Under the pieces are notes generated by a model. The model worked only from the letters and a program-made list of their open reading frames with translations, made no database searches and was not told the DNA's origin. Shown here piece by piece: positions 62,141 through 64,000 of a stretch of DNA of 64,000 nt. How positions within the stretch are numbered: the first letter of the stretch is position 1; each line of letters begins with the position of its first letter. The DNA comes from Lasioglossum baleicum (taxonomy: Eukaryota; Arthropoda; Insecta; Hymenoptera; Halictidae), in contig NW_027469105.1 of NCBI RefSeq assembly GCF_051020765.1, positions 992,001-1,056,000 of the forward strand. The letters are read 5' to 3'. Both the position numbers and the translations under genes were made by a program.

Positions 62141-64000
62141 ATGAGTAATGTGTCATGCGTTATGCGTTATGCGTTATTCGTTAAGCGTTATGCTTTATGC
62201 GTTATGCGTTATGCGTTATGCGTTATGCGTTATGCGTTATGCGTTATGCGTTATGCGTTATGCGTCATGCGTCATGCGTAATGCGTTATGCGATATGCGT
62301 TATGCGTTATGCGTTATGCGTTATGCGTTATGCGTTATGCGTTATGCGTTATGCGTTATGCGTTATGCGTTATGCGTTATCCGTTATGCGTTACGCGTTA
62401 TGCGTTATGCGTTATGCGTTATGCGTTATGCGTTATGCGTTATTCGTTATGCGTTATGCGTTATGCGTTATGCGTTATGCGTTATGCGATGTGCGTTATG
62501 CGTTATGCGTTATGCGTTATGCGTTATGCGTTATGCGTTATGCGTTATGCGTTATGCGTTATGCGTTATGCGTTATGCGTTATGCGTTATGCGTTATGCG
62601 TTATGCGTTATGTGTTATGCGTTATGCGTTATGTGTTATGCGTTGTGCTTTACGGGTTATGCGATATGCGTTATGCGTTATGACTTTTTCATTGAACGTT
62701 ATGCGTTATGCGATATGCGTTATGCGTTATGCGTTATGCGTTATGCGTTATGCGTTATGCGTTATGCGTTATGCGTTATGCGTTATGCGTTATGCGTTAT
62801 GCGTTACGCGTTATGCGTTACGCGTTATGCGTTATGCGTTATGCGTTATGCGTTATTCGTTATGCGTTATGCGTTATGCGTTATGCGTTATGCGTTATGC
62901 GTTATGCGTTATGCGATATGCGTTATGCGTTATGCGTTATGCGTTATGCGTTATGCGTTATGCGTTATGCGTTATGCGTTATGCGTTATGCGTTTCGCGT
63001 TATGCGTTATGCGTTATGCGTTATGCGTTATGCGTTATGCGTTATGCGTTATGCGTTATGCGTTATGCGTTATGCGTTATGCGTTATGCGTTATGCGTTA
63101 TGCGATGTGCGTTATGCGTTATGCGTTATGCGTTATGCGTTATGCGTTATGCGTTATGCGTTATGCGTTATGCGTTATGCGATATGCGTCATGCGTTAAG
63201 CGTTATGCGTTATGCGTTATGCGTTATGCGTTATGCGTTATGCGTTATGCGTTATGCGTTATGCGTTATGCGTTATGCGTTATGCGTTATGCGTTATGCG
63301 TTATGCGTTATGCGTTATGCGTTATGCGTTATGCGTTATGCGTTATGCGTTATGCGTTATGCGTTATGCGTTATGCGTTATGCGTTATGCGTTATGCGTT
63401 ATGCGTTATGCGTTATGCGTTATGCGTTATGCGTTATGCGTTATGCGTTATGCGTTAAGCGTTATGCGTTATCCGTTACGCGTTACGCGTTATGCGTTAT
63501 GCGTTATGCGTTATGCGTTATGTGTTATGCGTTATGCGTTAAGCGTTATACGTTATGCGTTATGCGTTATGTGTTATGCGTTATGCGTTATGTGTTATGC
63601 GTTGTGCTTTACGGGTTATGCGATATGCGTTATGCGTTATGACTTTTTCATTGAACGTTATGCGTTATGCGATATGCGTTATGCGTTATGCGTTATGCGT
63701 TATGCGTTATGCGTTATGCGTTATGCGTTATGCGTTATGCGTTATGCGTTATGCGTTATGCGTTACGCGTTATGCGTTACGCGTTATGCGTTATGCGTTA
63801 TGCGTTATGCGTTATGCGTTATGCGTTATGCGTTATGCGTTATGCGTTATGCGTTATGCGTTATGCGTTATGCGTTATGCGTTATGCGTTATGCGTTATG
63901 CGTTATGCGTTATGTGTTATGCGTTGTGCTTTACGGGTTATGCGATATGCGTTATGCGTTATGACTTTTTCATTGAACGTTATGCGTTATGCGATATGCG
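62141..64000 (+). repeat. S module entering the right edge (at least 1860 bp)
   Basis: S begins like 46203 (gcgtcat pair, ccgttat, single gcgttac, tcgttat, gcgatgt), then B (core 62640), C, tcgttat, gcgatat, a private gcgtttc near 62993, gcgatgt, a gcgatat-gcgtcat-gcgttaa fragment near 63180, a long plain run, full B (core 63599) and truncated B (63921). No M follows before the window ends. Confidence 0.82.

Larger units (their letters stand above)
572..62156 (+). repeat. Marker M: gagtaat then gtgtcat (78 copies; span gives first to last)
   Basis: M is the module boundary used here. Positions of the ATG that precedes gagtaat by two bases: 572, 1006, 1258, 2140, 2630, 2875, 3701, 4212, 5241, 5479, 6178, 7206, 8053, 8725, 9551, 11056, 12148, 13905, 14969, 15851, 16894, 17818, 18518, 19316, 20548, 21780, 23264, 23915, 24230, 24762, 25490, 26246, 26673, 27338, 28038, 29396, 29697, 30670, 32049, 32707, 33022, 33540, 34198, 34513, 35024, 36004, 36704, 38062, 39189, 40456, 40771, 41282, 42276, 43039, 43704, 43956, 44754, 45986, 46203, 47330, 48016, 48765, 50074, 51446, 52545, 55022, 55190, 56604, 58123, 58284, 58452, 59033, 59194, 59362, 61035, 61196, 61364, 62141. 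The copy at 8725 reads gagaaat (substitution at 8730). M is nearly always preceded by gcgtaat and gcgttat. Confidence 0.92.
1449..63993 (+). repeat. Block B: gcgttgt-gctttac core (55 copies; span gives first to last)
   Basis: The full form (28439-28592) has gtgttat, gcgttaa and acgttat on the left, two more gtgttat, the core gcgttgt then gctttac, then gggttat, gcgatat, gactttt, tcattga, acgttat, gcgatat. Core starts: 1449, 2352, 3059, 4501, 6467, 7936, 10302, 11373, 13158, 14222, 15734, 16441, 17701, 18905, 20431, 21082, 22020, 23560, 24113, 24645, 27221, 28516, 30910, 32359, 32905, 33850, 34396, 34907, 35887, 37189, 38295, 39506, 39730, 40108, 40654, 41165, 42159, 42670, 45869, 46730, 49257, 50349, 51763, 53072, 54332, 55640, 55934, 57173, 57481, 60092, 60393, 61877, 62640, 63599, 63921. 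A subform with tcattgc before acgttat occurs at 6467, 10302, 11373, 13158, 14222, 21082 and 46730. Copies ending S modules lack the left part and run into gcgtaat and gcattat. Confidence 0.88.
1..64000 (+). repeat. GCGTTAT heptanucleotide satellite array (fills the window, both ends open)
   Basis: The whole window is tandem GCGTTAT read on the + strand, with no inversion and no interrupting unique DNA. One unit has G2 C1 T3 A1: 43% GC, one CpG, and 5 of 7 bases G or T on this strand. Departures are nearly all substitutions within a unit; indels are nearly all whole units. Three units make 21 bp. Both edges fall inside the array, so its true length is unknown. Heptamer satellites are known in eukaryotes (for example the Drosophila virilis group), but I do not recognise this unit and assign no species. 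Function is not visible; a heterochromatic structural role is inferred from size and repetitiveness. Confidence 0.98.

Noticed and set aside
1..64000. Hundreds of long + strand ORFs encoding MRYALCV-type repeats
   Set aside because: All three frames give the same heptapeptide because 7 is not divisible by 3. ORF ends coincide with variant heptamers, and overlapping frames are equally open. There is no composition change, no ribosome-binding or promoter context and no domain. They are by-products of the satellite.
1..64000. Telomeric repeat array
   Set aside because: The unit length matches the plant-type heptamer, but the unit has no G run (GGG occurs only in the rare gggttat), and the variant-rich kb-scale HOR structure is unlike a telomere.
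1..64000. CRISPR array
   Set aside because: There are no unique spacers. The segments between recurring markers are themselves the same heptamer.
1..64000. Identification as a known Drosophila or other named satellite
   Set aside because: The 7-bp length recalls the D. virilis group, but the unit sequence (AACGCAT class) does not match those I know. No species call is supportable.
1..64000. Bacterial or plasmid origin
   Set aside because: A heptamer array of at least 64 kb with HOR structure and no gene does not fit a bacterial chromosome or plasmid.
1..64000. Inverted segments or palindromic array arms
   Set aside because: No stretch of ATAACGC on the + strand was seen; orientation is uniform from end to end.

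Overview
The window is one uninterrupted head-to-tail satellite array. From base 1 to base 64000 it is built on the heptamer GCGTTAT (lowest rotation, allowing both strands: AACGCAT), always in the same orientation. It amounts to about 9,140 units. I see no unique sequence, protein gene, RNA gene, transposon or CRISPR array. An array this long of a 7-bp unit points to eukaryotic heterochromatin (centromeric, pericentromeric, B- or sex-chromosome). Nothing in the sequence identifies the species.

The array is not a plain microsatellite. Specific variant heptamers recur in fixed combinations and a fixed order, giving a nested higher-order repeat (HOR). The markers are: M (gagtaat then gtgtcat, 78 copies); A (a 105-bp block with gactttt then tcattga, followed by gactttt then ccattga, 44 copies); B (about 154 bp, core gcgttgt then gctttac, 55 copies); C (gcgttac doublets or alternations, which create ACGCGT); E (gcgatgt, single or double); and T (a tail ending in gcgtaat just before M). 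A full canonical module reads M-C-run-C-B-run-C-tcgttat-gcgatat-C-tcgttat-E-run-A-T, with the next M following. It is about 1.0-1.4 kb long (best examples 28038-29395 and 36704-38061, both 1358 bp). Between markers lie perfect GCGTTAT runs, the longest that I measured being 92 units.

Layout: 1-7205 contains only canonical (N) modules and their deletion derivatives. 7206-48015 mixes N with two other classes: S (tcgttaa and gctttat after M; 15 copies in the whole window) and G (ggactat and gctttat after M; 17 copies). 48016-62140 is again N only and carries a young 329-bp motif repeated three times. S starts again at 62141. G occurs only directly after S or after another G. Several segments of about 1.5-2.8 kb are near-identical copies at offsets of 1491, 6258, 8666 and 910/2002 bp, the mark of repeated unequal exchange or segmental amplification.

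The heptamer register is kept almost perfectly. Phase checks show only four net slips (6048, 6831, 6968, 54710); all other size changes are whole heptamers. Because 7 is not a multiple of 3, all three forward frames read the same heptapeptide MRYALCV and stay open until a variant unit makes a stop, while every reverse frame stops every 21 bp. The long forward ORFs are therefore by-products of the repeat, and I have annotated no CDS.
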